DNA of 64,000 nucleotides from Lepidodermella squamata (GCA_047495785.1 JBLDXI010000031.1:1550001-1614000), one strand, 5' to 3'; positions 11,411 to 23,284 are shown, numbered from the stretch's first letter. A program made the numbers and translations. The notes: a model not told the origin generated them from the sequence alone.

Positions 11411-13036
11411 GGTTAATTTTGAAATATTTTGGGATGAGGACAGGACGAGTAGAGGAGAACGAGAGGGTCTCTGGTATTAAGAAGCAATCTGTTTATTGAC
11501 TCGTTCCAGGCGCTGCATTTTTTCTTGAATCAATAAATCAAGCCCCCCACATTATTATTTTATAGCTGTCGGCTTTTGCACCCAAAAAAACTCAGACGTT
11601 AAACTAGAACCTCTTAATAACAACCACTTGCACGCCATCGAGGGGCGTGTGTAGTAGAACTTATTTCTCGCTTCAAATTGATCGTGGCATTTTCCTACCA
11701 TGAATTATTTCTATCTCATTCCGTTGTCTGTTGTCTATTCTGGTGTCGATAATGGTGCCAAATTGCCGTAAAACATCGCGCATTTGTGACATATTGTTAG
11801 GTCATGAGTCATGAGACAAACGGCTTAATGAAATTATGAAGACCTGGCTTTCTTTTGAGCCCAACTTTCACCTTCCATGATTTGTTACTAAATTTTAACA
11901 CTTTCCAAGCGCATTTGAACCAGGAAACAGCCTGAACCTGAACCTAATGGTGTTTTCCACCGAAACGACACCTCAAAAATAGTTAAAATTCACTGAAAAA
12001 TCGTGGAAGGTCACGCTTGGGCTGAGAAGAAAGCGAACGCTCAGCTGCGTTTGGATTCATCGGCAACATCTTACATTTCACTATTATTCTTCTCCATTTT
12101 CCATTTTATTTGCAAGCTCAAACTATGAAATGCATTTTGGTCGTTGAAGTTATGCGCTGATAATTGCATTTCGTGGTTCCATAGACAACACTGTAACAGA
12201 TAGGAAACTAACAATCTTTCCATAGTGAATTTATTCGAGCTGTTATTGCAAAAAGGGCGGCACGCGACCACTTTTTATGCCACCTAACGCCCTATCCGCC
12301 CATTATAATTTTAATTAATTTCAAAAATTAAAAAAGCGACAGGTACCTCTTTTGAAAATTCTGATTTTCTGCTCATAAATACTAGAAGCGGCCCTCTATC
12401 TAATGATACCAGGCACACCTAGTGTCGCGTGCCGCCCTTTTTGCAATAACAGCTCGAATAAATTCACTATGGAAAGATCGTTAGTTTCCTACATAGATAT
12501 AATTCAGTAGATCGCCCACTCGCGTGAAAAAGGGTGTACGCCATGGGCGCCAGATGGTCAGCTGATTCATCAGAGGCTTGGAGGCCAAGTAAACAATATA
12601 TTCGATTCGTTTTTTGTTGGTTCCGATCGAAGTTTAAAAATTTCTCAATTTTTGTTGATGGTTCCAGATAGGTGACATTCTCGCCAATAACTTTCAATAA
12701 GGAGGAATCGACCATTCGGTAAACACGCACCTATTGCATAGAAAACGACCGAGTAACAGCCTCAGGAATTGGAGACAAGTCACGTAGAATCGTAGAATCG
12801 TTATCATGAACTAGAACTAGGAAAACAGAAATGTTTGAAATCATCCTGCGGCCAATGGGGTCGTTACTGTGACTGAAACGCCCTTCTCATCCTCATTGGA
12901 CAACTGATTAAGTTCTCTATCGAGTCTGAAGCCGTCTCGAACATGTTTCTCGGCCAAGTCGATTAGAGAAACGCGCAATAGTTTATATGTCAATTTTTTT
13001 TATATAAAAGTATATTAGGTATGAAATTAGGCCGAC
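11411..13036. other. Intergenic region between P1 and Arr2
   Basis: It holds the inverted repeat at 12201-12491. Minus-strand open stretches at about 12980-12846 (ending in a stop, with RDGFRLDRELNQL) and 12730-12467 look mildly coding, but I recognise neither and cannot join them to a gene. Nothing else is supported. Confidence 0.4.
12201..12491. repeat. Inverted repeat with 70-bp arms, MITE-like
   Basis: Bases 12201-12270 and 12423-12491 are reverse complements with only about three mismatches, separated by about 150 bp of AT-rich sequence. The outer ends read TAGGAAACTAAC and its complement. There is no reading frame across it. It is probably a small foldback or MITE element. Confidence 0.75.
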
Positions 13037-14294
13037 TCATGTCTCATATATAGCGTCATTTTCAAATCGTACAGGTTTAAGCTGCGAAAATGGGTTCAAG
13101 ACGTTCGATGTAGGTGGCCCCGCTGGTTCGTGCTCCACCAAATCGAAATCCAGATTAACCGGGTTTGACGGCGCTCCCTCGCCTGTATATTCACCTTGAC
13201 CGTGCCAAAGCGGGCTGCCCTGAATAGCCTTGCGTGGTGACTTATCGCTTGAAACTGTGCCGATCACAACCGGCAAATAAACGGCAACGTCTGCAGCTAA
13301 TGGAGCTTCAAGGCTCACGCAGAGATAGTAGAACACCTAAACACTGCCTTAAATGCTTTAGCGAGTCAAAATTGCATGATTTACCTTCACGAGACTATGC
13401 ACAATCGTTGGTAGGACTTCTGGTAAATTAAAGTCTGTGTTTTGCCATGATAGGCCTTTACCCCTTCCGATCGTAGGAAAGGTCGCTCCTCCGGCTAGAT
13501 CAATCGATTCCGTGGTCGTTATGCTGCGATTGTTTGCGAAGTGCTGAACACAACGTACCAGTTTAACCTTGGGTCGAACCAAACTTGAAGACTTGTTAAC
13601 AAATGTAGCGGTTAATTGGAGTGTGCCACCTTAGTTCAATTAAATTGGCTGAACTATAGTAATTAAGAGGTTACCTATCAGAGCCTTTACCTATCAGATA
13701 GGCCGCTTTGTCTAACTTGGCTGAAATGCTGATTCTACCGGGCAAACAACTGCATCGGTCGACACTCGCAGAATCCGTGCCTTCGACTTCAAACTGCATG
13801 GAGAAAGACCTGAAAATGGTTTAAAACTCCCAGCATGTCAGCTTACGTTGAACTGGGGCCTTGAAACATAGATAGGTTGAATTAGATAGACCATCGTTTT
13901 ATATCTCGGGGCAAGCTCAATCCAATAACGTATGTAGCCTTGCGGTCCTTCGAATGATGATGGCAAGCTGTTCAAGTTCAATGTGAAGTTTTCGACGATT
14001 CGAAGATGTAACTAACTCTAATGGTGTTTTGAATGTGAAATTGACTCTCGTTGTGTTTTCATCATGATGGCTGAGTTCGGACTCCTTCTGAAGTTGAATA
14101 ATCTCACTGGCCTCCGTGTTGGTGCAAGTCACGCCATGTGAACTCGTCTCGGTCCAGTGGCTCTTCGCGGCACCCAAAAAACGAACCCAAATCAAGCTGT
14201 CTGTGATTCTCGGAATAATTTCAAAATAACCACGAATGGTTTCACCAGCGAAAAATATACGCCTGTTATCAATGAACGTGGCACGCATTTTCAT
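13037..14294 (-). CDS. Alpha-arrestin domain protein (Arr2)
   Basis: Five exons (14294-14017, 13967-13847, 13793-13691, 13629-13385, 13336-13037) give 348 aa. FFAGETIRGYF starts the arrestin N domain, and GYIRYWIEL follows the first 49-nt intron. The 103-nt third exon carries the SVDRCSCLPG Cys turn and DKAAY. The final exon starts VFYYLCVSLEAPLAADVAVYLPVVIGT, the C-domain strand shared with Arr3 and Arr4. No PPxY motif is present near the C-terminus. The exon 3 donor is duplicated (GATAGGTAA twice, 16 nt apart); using the distal one would shift the frame. The gene lies between P1 and P2 on the same strand. The start could also be the second ATG at 14288. Confidence 0.85.
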
Positions 14295-14534
14295 ATATGT
14301 TGACAGTCAGAAACATACTAACTAAACTATACACACTGAGGGTTCAGCTATTTTTTGCTTATCGAGTTGAATAATGTGGAATGAATAAAAAGTAGTTGGC
14401 ACACCACATAGGCAGCATTTACATTATAATCATAACGAAATCTCTCATAAGATCCCAGATAACATTGGCACGCTAAACAGTGGTATTCACTTTTGGGAAC
14501 CAGATCACATTGATTGAGAAAACAAAATTCGACA

Positions 14535-16355
14535 TCAAATTTTTGGAACTTTTCTGTTAGCGTAATACTTATCATTTTCCCGCCCCGTGACATTGCGGAG
14601 CCAGTCTTCGAGAGCATTAGGCATGTGGCTTGATACCATAGAATTGCAAGCTGTGTCCGACTCGATCGCATTTTCTGGAAATCGGAATATTATACAAGTT
14701 CTGGCTTCGATATGCTTTGTTAGAAAATTACTCAGTATGCTAGCGAAACCAGCCAGTCTAATCAGCAAGGAATGATTGTCGTTGAGACCAGCCGTGAATA
14801 TAAAACTATCGGGTGATTCCATGAAGACGCCAGCCGCGAACAGAATCGGCCAATCTGAGACTCCGACGGTGAGCGGCACTGTTAGCATCGTTTCAATGTC
14901 TATATAAATCGGCGATGTAACCAAGGCGATTCGGCTGTGCTTCGCATTCAGCAGTGTTATCTGGGCAGCATATTCTACAAATAATAAACGCTACATATCA
15001 GGGTTATTAATTAACTAGAAGTTAAGAAGCTTCAGTGTCAATTAACTTAATGGAAAGGTTCCATACCGAACCTGCGATGGATTTTGAATTCGCCCCTGTC
15101 CTCGTATACCTTATATTAAAATGAACGAACTGAACTAAACTCACCGATAGGTCCTAAGCGGCGCGAGTAGGTATGCGTCAACGAAAGGAAGTAGTCACCC
15201 TGGTAATGAACAAATGGCGAGCCACCGCGTAGAAACAACGACGCTGTATCAGCCTGCTCATCGCTACCAATAACAAACGAACAATCGACAATCCTTGCTT
15301 CGTCATTGCGATGCGGCTTGAAATCACACTCGAAAACGCGCAAGTTCGGCAGGAATTCGTAGACCATACGCAAGCGGCCATTGTAGACCCAGGGTGGCCA
15401 ATTTTTCGCCTGCTGTCCCAATTTCAGCTTGTGGCTAACTTTGATCGTGTACAACACGTTATCGTCCCATGTCCATAGGAACGGACGCCTAGTTATAAAT
15501 GCGATATTAATTATAGATTATAAAATTGAACAAATTAAATGGATCCAACAAATAATTGAATCAGTTGGGAAATCTTCCATTTTCAACTTTTATGATCTCT
15601 TAGAATAGGTATTGAATCAAGCCCTGATACAGCATGATTTAATAGCGAACTCACCTGAGGAATTGCTTCTTCTTGTAATAGTTATGAAAATTCGTGATAG
15701 ACATAATCACAGTTCCGTTGAACTCGAAGATTCTCGCATCTTCAGGTCCGGTAAACGATGGCGATCTCATAGGGGCGGGAATGCCGAAAATATATCCCGA
15801 TTTAGGAACAACTTGTAGATTCTTATCAATTTTAATGGAATAAAGATAGCTATCTTGAAACCGCTGCTGTCGGCCGAGGCGGGTCGCCACACGAACAGCA
15901 CATCGAAGAACGCCTTGGTACGGAATGCAGGAGGCCTGCATCGGAAACGGCCCTTCGCCCGACAGCCCTTTTTCGGCAGCTCGAACGTGTTCGGCGAACA
16001 TGGTTCGTACGTGGCTGTTGACAGTTTGCTTGAAATCGAATAGAATCGATGTGGTAACTTGAGCTGAAGACTCGCCAACGTTGCTGCAAGTTTTACCGTT
16101 AACGTGAGCGCCGCTCAAGTTGAAGCTGAAATGGCGATCACCCTTCACCGTAATTGTGAAGTATTTACTAGTCAGCTCGTTTGAGCCAGTCGCCGATTTA
16201 TTAGAATCAGCCTTGACTGGATTAATTGCTGCAATTTTCAGTAAAAAAGTTCCGTATTGTGGCGGTAGAAACAGCAGTGTCATACATGCCAAGACGACGA
16301 GGAGGAAAAACAAGGAAAACAGTAATTCGCGTCGCCTTTCGAGTAGCAAGGCCAT
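14535..16355 (-). CDS. Type II membrane beta-propeller enzyme-like protein P2
   Basis: Exons 16355-15655, 15488-15145, 14974-14732 and 14674-14535 encode 475 aa with no break. The start is the ATG before ALLLERRRELL; the reading frame upstream has no ATG. A basic head and the membrane anchor FSLFFLLVVLACMTLLFL (about residues 14-31) are followed by the P-family domain with KGDRHFSF, GPFPMQASC, GPEDARIF, KNWPPWV, RGGSPFVHY and AGLNDNH. It is closest to P1: their exon 1 regions share long blocks. Intron positions and phases match P1 exactly, showing tandem duplication. Function is inferred as for P1. Confidence 0.86.
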
Positions 16356-16700
16356 ATTTCTAGACGTGACAAATTCATTGAAAGTGGTTTGTTTACACTG
16401 CAAATGATTAAAAAGAGATCTGAAAGGCTTTGAAATTCGAATCAATCAATCAATCGAGAATGAAACAGCATTTTTCACGTCTAGAAGGACAACAAATCAC
16501 GAAAAAGGTTAATTCAAAAGCACGCGTTTCGTTCCAAATTCCGGATGATTTTTTTCTTGAAAAGAGAAGATCGATGAATGAGTAATAAGTGCAATGTAGT
16601 ATGAAATGAAATGATGACGTTTACGCTGATTTTATGTGTGACTTTCACGTTTCAACTTTTAAGTTTCACGGGTGCACAACTGGCTGCAAAAGCAGTAGAC
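16356..16700. other. Intergenic, upstream of P2
   Basis: No gene seen. This short AT-rich stretch lies between P2 and the tRNA cluster and should contain the P2 promoter. Confidence 0.4.
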
Positions 16701-16764
16701 GACGCTGATGTGACTCGAACCCACAATCTTCGGATCCGAAGTCCGACGCGATAGCCACAACGCC
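16701..16764 (-). pseudogene. tRNA-Arg(TCG)-like, D-arm shortened
   Basis: The acceptor stem (GGCGTTG with CAGCGTC, using G-U pairs) and the anticodon arm CGGACTTCGGATCCG with anticodon TCG are visible. The D region is reduced to GGCTATCGCG where about 17 nt are expected, and the T stem has a mismatch. It is probably a decaying tRNA-Arg copy. Confidence 0.6.
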
Positions 16765-16865
16765 CGTTAGTTTCAGAGCCTGGTAAGAAAGAGTGCATGA
16801 TAAATAACCGACATTTCAGTTGATCAGTTGACAATAAAATTAAAGCAACTACAAAAATATTAGTC

Positions 16866-16933
16866 GTCGCCAGTACGCGCGGAGACCGCATCTGATTTCT
16901 AGTCAGACCCCTTAACCACTCGGGCATAGCGAC
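16866..16933 (-). pseudogene. tRNA-Ser(AGA)-like, T-arm deleted
   Basis: The 5' half is a standard tRNA-Ser (GTCGCTATGCCCGAGTGG, anticodon arm CTGACTAGAAATCAG) and the acceptor stem still pairs. The long variable arm is followed directly by the 3' acceptor strand, so the T stem-loop is missing. Confidence 0.65.
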
Positions 16934-17024
16934 TGTTGATGTTGATGAGCGATAGAAAAAGGGAACCTATGACGTTGAAAGTATTTTTACGCTTAAAGCA
17001 TGGCTTCTTTAAAAAGATGACATC

Positions 17025-17111
17025 TCCCGCGAGGCGGACTTGAACCACCGACCTAAGGATAGCTGCGTTGCATCTACAGTCCTCCGCTCTACCAGCTGAG
17101 CTATCGCGGGA
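17025..17111 (-). tRNA. tRNA-Tyr(GTA) with intron
   Basis: The cloverleaf is complete: TCCCGCG acceptor, AGCTCAGCTGGTAGAGC D arm, anticodon GTA in CTGTAGA, and T loop GGTTCAAGT. A short intron of about 12-13 nt (TGCAACGCAGCT) follows position 37, the normal place for eukaryotic tRNA-Tyr introns. Confidence 0.93.
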
Positions 17112-17201
17112 TTGATGGCGATTAAGGTGGCGATTGAGGTTTGATAGCTTACCCTTTCGTTCAACGAGCTCTTCTCGACGAGAATGAAGCCAAAAAATGA
17201 G

Positions 17202-17275
17202 TGGCCACTGGGAGGATCGAACTCACGACCTTCGCGTTATTAGCACGACGCTCTAACCAACTGAGCTAATCGGCC
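17202..17275 (-). tRNA. tRNA-Ile(AAT)
   Basis: A standard 74-nt eukaryotic tRNA-Ile, with GGCCGATTAGCTCAGTTGG at the 5' end, anticodon AAT in GCTAATAAC and T loop GAGTTCGATCC. All four stems pair. Confidence 0.94.
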
Positions 17276-17348
17276 AGTTGATTTCAGTGATCCTGAAGAA
17301 GAAATCGAGCAAGGGCATGTGTACCACGATTTATTAATTCAAAAATCA

Positions 17349-17421
17349 TGACCCCGACGTGACTTGAACACGCAACCTTCTGATCTGGAGTCAGACGCTC
17401 TGCCAATTGAGCTACGGAGTC
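17349..17421 (-). tRNA. tRNA-Trp(CCA)
   Basis: A 73-nt cloverleaf with acceptor GACTCCG/CGGGGTC, anticodon CCA in TGACTCCAGATCA and T loop TGTTCAAGTC. All arms are present. Confidence 0.93.
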
Positions 17422-17494
17422 GTCGTCGTCTGATTATGACGTCTCTTGATATGATTTAGAAACATTTGCTAATAGATTCGGCCCAAAAACACTG

Positions 17495-17566
17495 GGGCCT
17501 GTCCGGGAATTGAACCCGGGACCTCTCGCACCCTAAGCGAGAATCATACCACTAGACCAACAGGCC
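17495..17566 (-). tRNA. tRNA-Pro(AGG)
   Basis: A 72-nt cloverleaf with GGCCTGTTGGTCTAGTGG at the 5' end, anticodon AGG in CTTAGGGTG and T arm CCGGGTTCAATTCCCGG. All stems pair. Confidence 0.94.
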
Positions 17567-17645
17567 GTTGAAGAACCTTCCTTTGTAGCAATTGAAGATT
17601 GCAAATATTCGCCTAAATCGAGACTTTGAAAGTCGAATCAAATCG

Positions 17646-17686
17646 AGGTCCCGCCGAGTCGTGCTAAACCACTACACCACAGAACC
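17646..17686 (-). pseudogene. tRNA-Gln-like remnant without anticodon arm
   Basis: GGTTCTGTGGTGTAGTGG and the following D arm run straight into GACTCGGCGGGACC, which can close the acceptor stem. The anticodon arm and most of the T arm (about 30 nt) are absent. It cannot decode and is a deletion derivative. Confidence 0.6.
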
Positions 17687-17851
17687 GTGCTCGCAGTGAG
17701 AGTTGCTCTGCGTCTGTTTGACATTAGACAACTTCGTGACTTTTAGCAGCTGAGAGTAACATTTTAGTGCTGGCCTTCGATGACAGCAACCGGAAAGAGG
17801 CATCGTAATTCACGCGTTTGAGAATTTTGTTTATTTATTTGAAAGCAAATA

Positions 17852-17916
17852 AGCGTAGTAGTCGAGTGGTTATGATTTCTCACCGTGGCGGCCTGGGTTC
17901 GATTCCCGGTCAGGAA
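17852..17916 (+). pseudogene. tRNA-Glu-like remnant, anticodon loop deleted
   Basis: TAGTCGAGTGGTTATGAT (D arm) and GGCCTGGGTTCGATTCCCGG (T arm) are well kept, but the anticodon arm is shortened to TTCTCACCGTGG and the 5' acceptor strand does not pair with the 3' strand. It is the only plus-strand member of the cluster. Confidence 0.6.
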
Positions 17917-17939
17917 ACACTACTTTTGCACTGCTGCAC

Positions 17940-18244
17940 GAACCCCACCGCTGCAATAAACATAATAAACCTTTTTTGGCATCCAGCAGGTCTTTAAGCA
18001 CAGCAGCAGTTGAAATTTCCTAGGGACTCATCCGCTGTCAAACTTGTTGTTAGATTGATCATTGAACCTAATACGCGGAAGCAATTTCAACAAGTGTCGA
18101 AGCTGAAAAGATGCTAAGCATGTTTTACTGCGGTAAATATGACGATCGCAACCAGGAATAAATTCAACAGCCAAAGTTCTGTTTGAGAAACCTTTCATTA
18201 GATCACAGACAACAGAAAACGATGTTTCAACAGTAACATCATCA
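17940..18244. other. Between tRNA cluster and P3, no gene seen
   Basis: There is a short minus-strand open frame with no recognisable motif. Nothing is supported. Confidence 0.4.
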
Positions 18245-20691
18245 TTAAACTTTGGGCACATTTTTGTCTTTGAAATATCTGTCGTTTTCCCGAGCTGTGA
18301 CTTTCCTCAGCCAATCTTCAATAGCGTTAGGCATATCGCTCGCTACGTTCGAACTGCAAGCTGCGTCAGACTCGATGGAGTTTCCTGAAATAACAATATA
18401 GATTTTGGCTTTTTACGCTTTTTGCACTGGAAAATTACTCAGTATGCCCTCGAAACCAGCCAGTCTTATCATTAAGGAATGATTGTCGTTGAGACCAGCA
18501 GTGAAAACCAAACTGTCATGTGATTCCATGAAAATTCCCGCGGCGAACAGAACCGGCCTGTCCACGTTACCTGGAGTGAGCGGCACACTTACCATGGTCG
18601 TGATGTCTATGAATATCGGCGATGTGACTAATGCTATTCGGTTGAACTTGGCATTGATCAATGTTAGCTGAGCAGCATATTCTGCTACAAAATTGAAACA
18701 AAATTGAAACAAAATTGAAGATTGAGTTGGATTAATTCCAAATTTGGAAAGTAATTGGATAGCCTATAATAGCATACACTGCTGTTTTTAGCTGTTGCTG
18801 TTAGGACTTCAAATTTGCTACATAACTCTAATACGCAAAGGCTTCAAATGAGCCCTAAGTTACCTTACCATGTGGACCTAAACGGCGTGAATATGTATGC
18901 GTGACTGAGAGGTAGTAGTCACCCTGGTAATGAACAAATGGCGATCCACCGCGAAGGAACAAAGGCCCCATATCCGCCTCCTCGCTACCGATAACGAACG
19001 AACAATCGACGATCCGCGCTTCGGCATTGCGATACGGCTCAAATTCACATTCCATAACGCGTAAATTAGGCAGCAATTCGTAAACCAGGCGCAGTCGGCC
19101 ATTGTGGACCCAGGGTGGCCAGTTTTTAGCCAACGATGTGAGCTTCAGCTTTTTACCTACTTTTATTGAGTATAGTACATTATCGTCCAGAGCCCATAAA
19201 AACGGACGCCTATGAAAACAAAATTAAATTAAAACAGTATAGTTTGGTAGCGGCTTATAAATTAAATGACATTTTATATTCGTCATGCGTGCGGCCAATA
19301 GTCCTATGTCCATCCAAAATCGAAAATGAGATTTTTACAGTTTCTGACTCGGTTTTTCATGCTCGTCAATAATCTGGAACTCGCCAGTTATCGAAAGTCC
19401 TATGTCCACTTTCGTGTTTTTTTTCGAGGTCGTTCCTTTGCGCGGATAAAAATCCTATGTTATGCTATGTTATATGTATGAAAATTGCATCAAAAATCAT
19501 ATCTCGGGCAAAAAATCACTCAATCACGAGCTAAATGGTGATGTAAAAATTGCCAAAGAGTAGACGCATGCACGAGAAATCGAACCACAGCAGTGCGATT
19601 TCGATGCCAAGGGAAAAATAATCCTCTTTGCTTACGCTAAAAAATAAAATAGCTTAAGAATGGATGCGTGCACGAGGAATCGAACTGCAACCTAACAAAA
19701 ACCATGAACCAGAATACAAAAACGCAAGAAAAAGTCCTATCTCTAACGCATGTCTCAATAGCGCGATAGCGATGCAACATTCGATTCGCCGTATAAATCG
19801 TAATTGACTACCCCTAGATTTGCTTCGGTGACAAATTGTACTGAAAATTTTGAAAGTAGTTCAAGCTGATTTTTCGATTTATCTCAATATAATCTCGATT
19901 ATTTTAAATCTCGAGATAGAGGACATACCGACTATTGGCCACACGCACGGCGAAATATAGCTCTGATATGCAAGCGGAATATATCCAAACCCACACCATT
20001 ACCTTAAGAATTGGCCGTCGTAGTTATGAGCATTTGTGATGGCCAAAAACGCTGTCCCATTTAGCTCCAAGATTCTCGCATCTTCCGGCCCAGTGAACTT
20101 GGGCTCTCTGATAGAGCTGGGAATGCCGATGTAATAACCGGATTTTGGTACAACTTGCATACTCTTGTCTAGTTTCAGCGAGTAGATAATGCTGTCCTGG
20201 TATCGATGCTGCCCCTGAAGGCGGTTCGCAACGCGGACTGCGCATCGAATAACTCCTTGATACGGCATGCAAGCGGTTGACATCGGGAACGGGCATTCGC
20301 CTGTGAGCCCTTTTTCCGAGGCCCGAACGTGGTCGGGGAACATGTTTCGGACATGGCTGACAACCGTTTCCTTGAAATCGAACAAAATTGCAGTGGTCAC
20401 GTTAGCTGATGACTCGCTGACTTTGCCGCATGATGCCCGGTCAACAAATGCACCGCTCATCCGGAAGCTGAAATGGCGATCGCCTTTAACCGCAATGACG
20501 GCTCTATTGTTGGCATTTGCTTTAGTTGAGCTCGGTAGTGAATTGCTCAATGCAGCTTTAATTTGGTTGTTCGCGGAAATGTTCTGGAAAACATGTCCGA
20601 ATTGTGTTGATAGAAATAGCAGCGTCAAGCCAGAGGTAACGATGAGTAGTAAGCATAACATTTCCTGCCGACATCGTAGTCGTGATATCAT
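18245..20691 (-). CDS. Type II membrane beta-propeller enzyme-like protein P3
   Basis: Exons 20691-20003, 19209-18869, 18681-18439 and 18384-18245 give an unbroken 470-aa protein. The membrane anchor MLCLLLIVTSGLTLLFL lies near residues 11-27. Family motifs follow: KGDRHFSF, GECPFPMSTACMPY, FTGPEDARILELNG, KNWPPWV, RGGSPFVHYQGDYY and AGLNDNHSL. It is more diverged from P1 and P2 than they are from each other. Intron 1 is 793 nt, against 150-180 nt in P1 and P2, because a TIR-bordered repeat sits inside it. Splice phases are those of the family. Confidence 0.86.
19280..19955. mobile_element. TIR-bordered repeat inside P3 intron 1
   Basis: GCGTGCGGCCAATAGTC near 19287 is repeated inverted as GACTATTGGCCACACGC near 19929-19945, and the flanks also match weakly. 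The interior has no transposase. It does have two tRNA-B-box-like spots (GTTCGATTTC and GTTCGATTCC on the minus strand near 19575 and 19680) within a roughly duplicated block. It is probably a non-autonomous element. Confidence 0.55.
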
Positions 20692-21863
20692 TCTAGTTAT
20701 TCAATCTAGAGAAGCTTGAAAATTGATGAAGTTACAGAAAACCTGAGAGAGCTTTCCGATAAATGAGCGCTGAAGATGTTCCTAAATAGTAGACATTTCT
20801 TTGGTTACTCAGAAAAACAGCAGAGAAGGGTTAAGTAGGATAAAGTTTTAGGAGTAGGACCAGAGGAGAGACCCGAGGGTTTTGAAACAAGAAAAACGAA
20901 AAAGGCACTAACATTGCACTAGGTTATTTGAACGGGCATATTATTAGAGCAACAAATTCTAAGTCTGTAGGCCCTTATGATCAATAGTGTCCACCTACAG
21001 GGCCGTAACCAGCTGGTTGCTTTGGTTGTTCCTACAACTACCAAAATGAAAACTAAAAACCACACTTCGGTTCGATTTTTTCACCAAATTGATGTCGCAT
21101 GCCTTCATGTGCCTCTTTTCCTGTGTAGATAATGAATCTAAATTCGAAAGCACGCGTTTCTACTCGAATTTAGCGTATTTTTTTGCTGAAACGTACAAAC
21201 ATTGGTGAATTTTTTATTTGTGAATGGTGCAAAAGATGCTTGGTGATTGGTGGGAGGGATATTTCGTATTTCCCGTTATTTTTGTGGAACCGCAGAAGAC
21301 GGAAAATCGCAGTATACTGTATACTGTATACTGTATTTGATAAAAATTCGATTATTCGATATTTTGTTATCAAAATAAACGATTTTTTCGGATTTATTTT
21401 ATTTATAGTGCCTTCATAGTTCATAGTAATGTTACTCGCTGAGCAGATTTGCAACCAAAATTTTGAAACTTGGGCGCCCGCGCTTTGCAGACCTTACTAC
21501 AATGCTTAGAGTGGATCTGAAAATATGTCAGTTGTGCGACTTAAAACTGATCAATATATTCACGTCATGTGACACTGCACACTGCACGAACTGGCAAGGA
21601 TCTTCCCTTTGGTCTTTGACTGATCTCACCTTACGGAGTAAAGAAACTGTAAGGGATGATCCCTACCTTCCCTAGAGGCACATCACTCTCTCCTAAAAAC
21701 ATCATTAATGCTCGTTTATTTTGCGTTAATAAATGAACATCTAGAAACAAGCCTAGAAACGGCAGACACTTCGGTATAGCAATAATGCATCAGGTTGTTG
21801 TAAAGCAAAGCCTTCGGTTATTAGCGATACTGGCAGTGGCGTAGTCGAATTTCTTCGATAACT
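20692..21863. other. Intergenic, with a hAT-like MITE fragment
   Basis: Bases about 20998-21070 (starting CAGGGCCGTAACCAGCTGG) match the left end of the element at 56192-56480, but no right end is seen, so it is a fragment. A short TATACTG tandem run lies at 21312-21333. No gene is supported. Confidence 0.5.
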
Positions 21864-23284
21864 TTAAAACTTCTTCTCTTCAATGCCAAGGTGGTCCTGG
21901 GGGCCGAGCTTCGGCTGAAAATCCTTCAAATTCTCGCTGAAAAGCGCAGGTGGAGCGCCTTCGACCAATACGTTGGTTGTGTTAATGTCAAGTGGTGGTG
22001 GCTTTGAGGGAGCGCCGCCAGAATTTTCACCCGTAGCTTTCCAGGCGGGTTGACTGGCTTCGCCGGCTACATTCCGGAACGGGATGCTGCCGATGATAAC
22101 GGGCATGTACACGCCGGTGTCAAACGCCATCGCAACATCCAAGCTAACAGAGATGTAGTAGTGTACCTGTGGAATGAAATGAATCTCAATGGTATCTCAA
22201 TCAAGCGTTGGGAATCTCAACAGCCAGGTATTCTAAGCCAAAATCTCCAACATATCTTGGTTGGTAAGGTTTTGGAAAAATAACTAACAGTGATAAGTGG
22301 GCTGGTGATGGATGGCGTAACTTTCGGTAAAGTAAACCGCAAATTTGTCCATTCGCTAGCCTGGTCCTTTTGTAGCTCACGAAGCGAATCGTTCTGGTCG
22401 TTAGCTGGCGTCAATTGAAACGTTTCCGTCGACGTATCCGTTTGTCCATTCGCGACGAGGCGAACGCTACGAACCAGGGAAGCATACGGCTTGGTGGTCC
22501 GTGATGTAGTATTGCGGAACTTGGCGTTAATCTCAACAGTATCGCCTAAAATCCAAAAGTCAACGAAGGCGGATTCAATATCGGAAGATTACCTGGGAAA
22601 TAGGCTGCTCGGTCAATTTTAGCTTCAACATCGATCGGGCCCTGCTTGCAGCACAAGCATCCGACAGAGCCGCTGTCCTTACCTCCGACTGGGAACTGGA
22701 AGGAGGAAAATCGGACATAGCTGTTGTGATTTCTTACTGCGATTCCTTACCTGGTACTCGAGTCTGTTAACGTCAATTGGTTGAATGACTCGAATCAGAG
22801 TTTGGCCGCGGCCAGCTTTCGACTTCTCAGACTGAAGTTTCGCCTCAATCCAGTATCGAATATAGCCGTGTTTGTGCTCAAATGAAGACGGCAGGCTGAA
22901 AGAGCAGGAGGTTTATAAAAACTAGTAAGACTCAAAAATTCCTCACTTGTTTGGAAGCTGGAAGTTGAACTGGGCCTTCCTGTCAGCAGTCAGTGGAACG
23001 TCTTGCTGCAACAGAATCACATCTCTTTCCTCAGTTGGCGGCTTCTTCTGTGGTTGAGCCGTGGTTTGCCCACCCTGAACCTGAGTTCCGGTTGCCTGTT
23101 GTTGCGCAGTTGGCTGAGCAGGCTTCGGCGGCTCCGGGACGTGCCAATCGCATTTAGCGACCCCACGCAGGCGAACTTGAGCATGTGATTCGCTTCCGCT
23201 AGCGATCGAGAATGATCCTGTGATGGCTTCTCCAGCGTAGAAAACATTACGCTGCTGTTGAATGTCAACACCGATTACGGGCAT
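21864..23284 (-). CDS. Alpha-arrestin domain protein (Arr3)
   Basis: Five exons (23284-22947, 22895-22751, 22695-22593, 22545-22289, 22166-21864) encode 381 aa. VFYAGEAITGSF begins the arrestin N domain. A Gln/Pro/Thr-rich loop (about residues 50-85) is inserted before GYIRYWIEA. The 103-nt exon holds the SVGCLCCKQGP Cys turn and DRAAY. The final exon carries the C-domain strand VHYYISVSL and MPVIIGSIP. Where Arr1 has PPFY, this protein has PPPLD, so the WW-ligand motif is absent. It lies head-to-tail with Arr4. Confidence 0.87.

Noticed and set aside
12467-12730. Possible gene downstream of Arr2 on the minus strand
   Set aside because: There is no recognisable domain, no clear splice partners, and it overlaps the arm of an inverted repeat.
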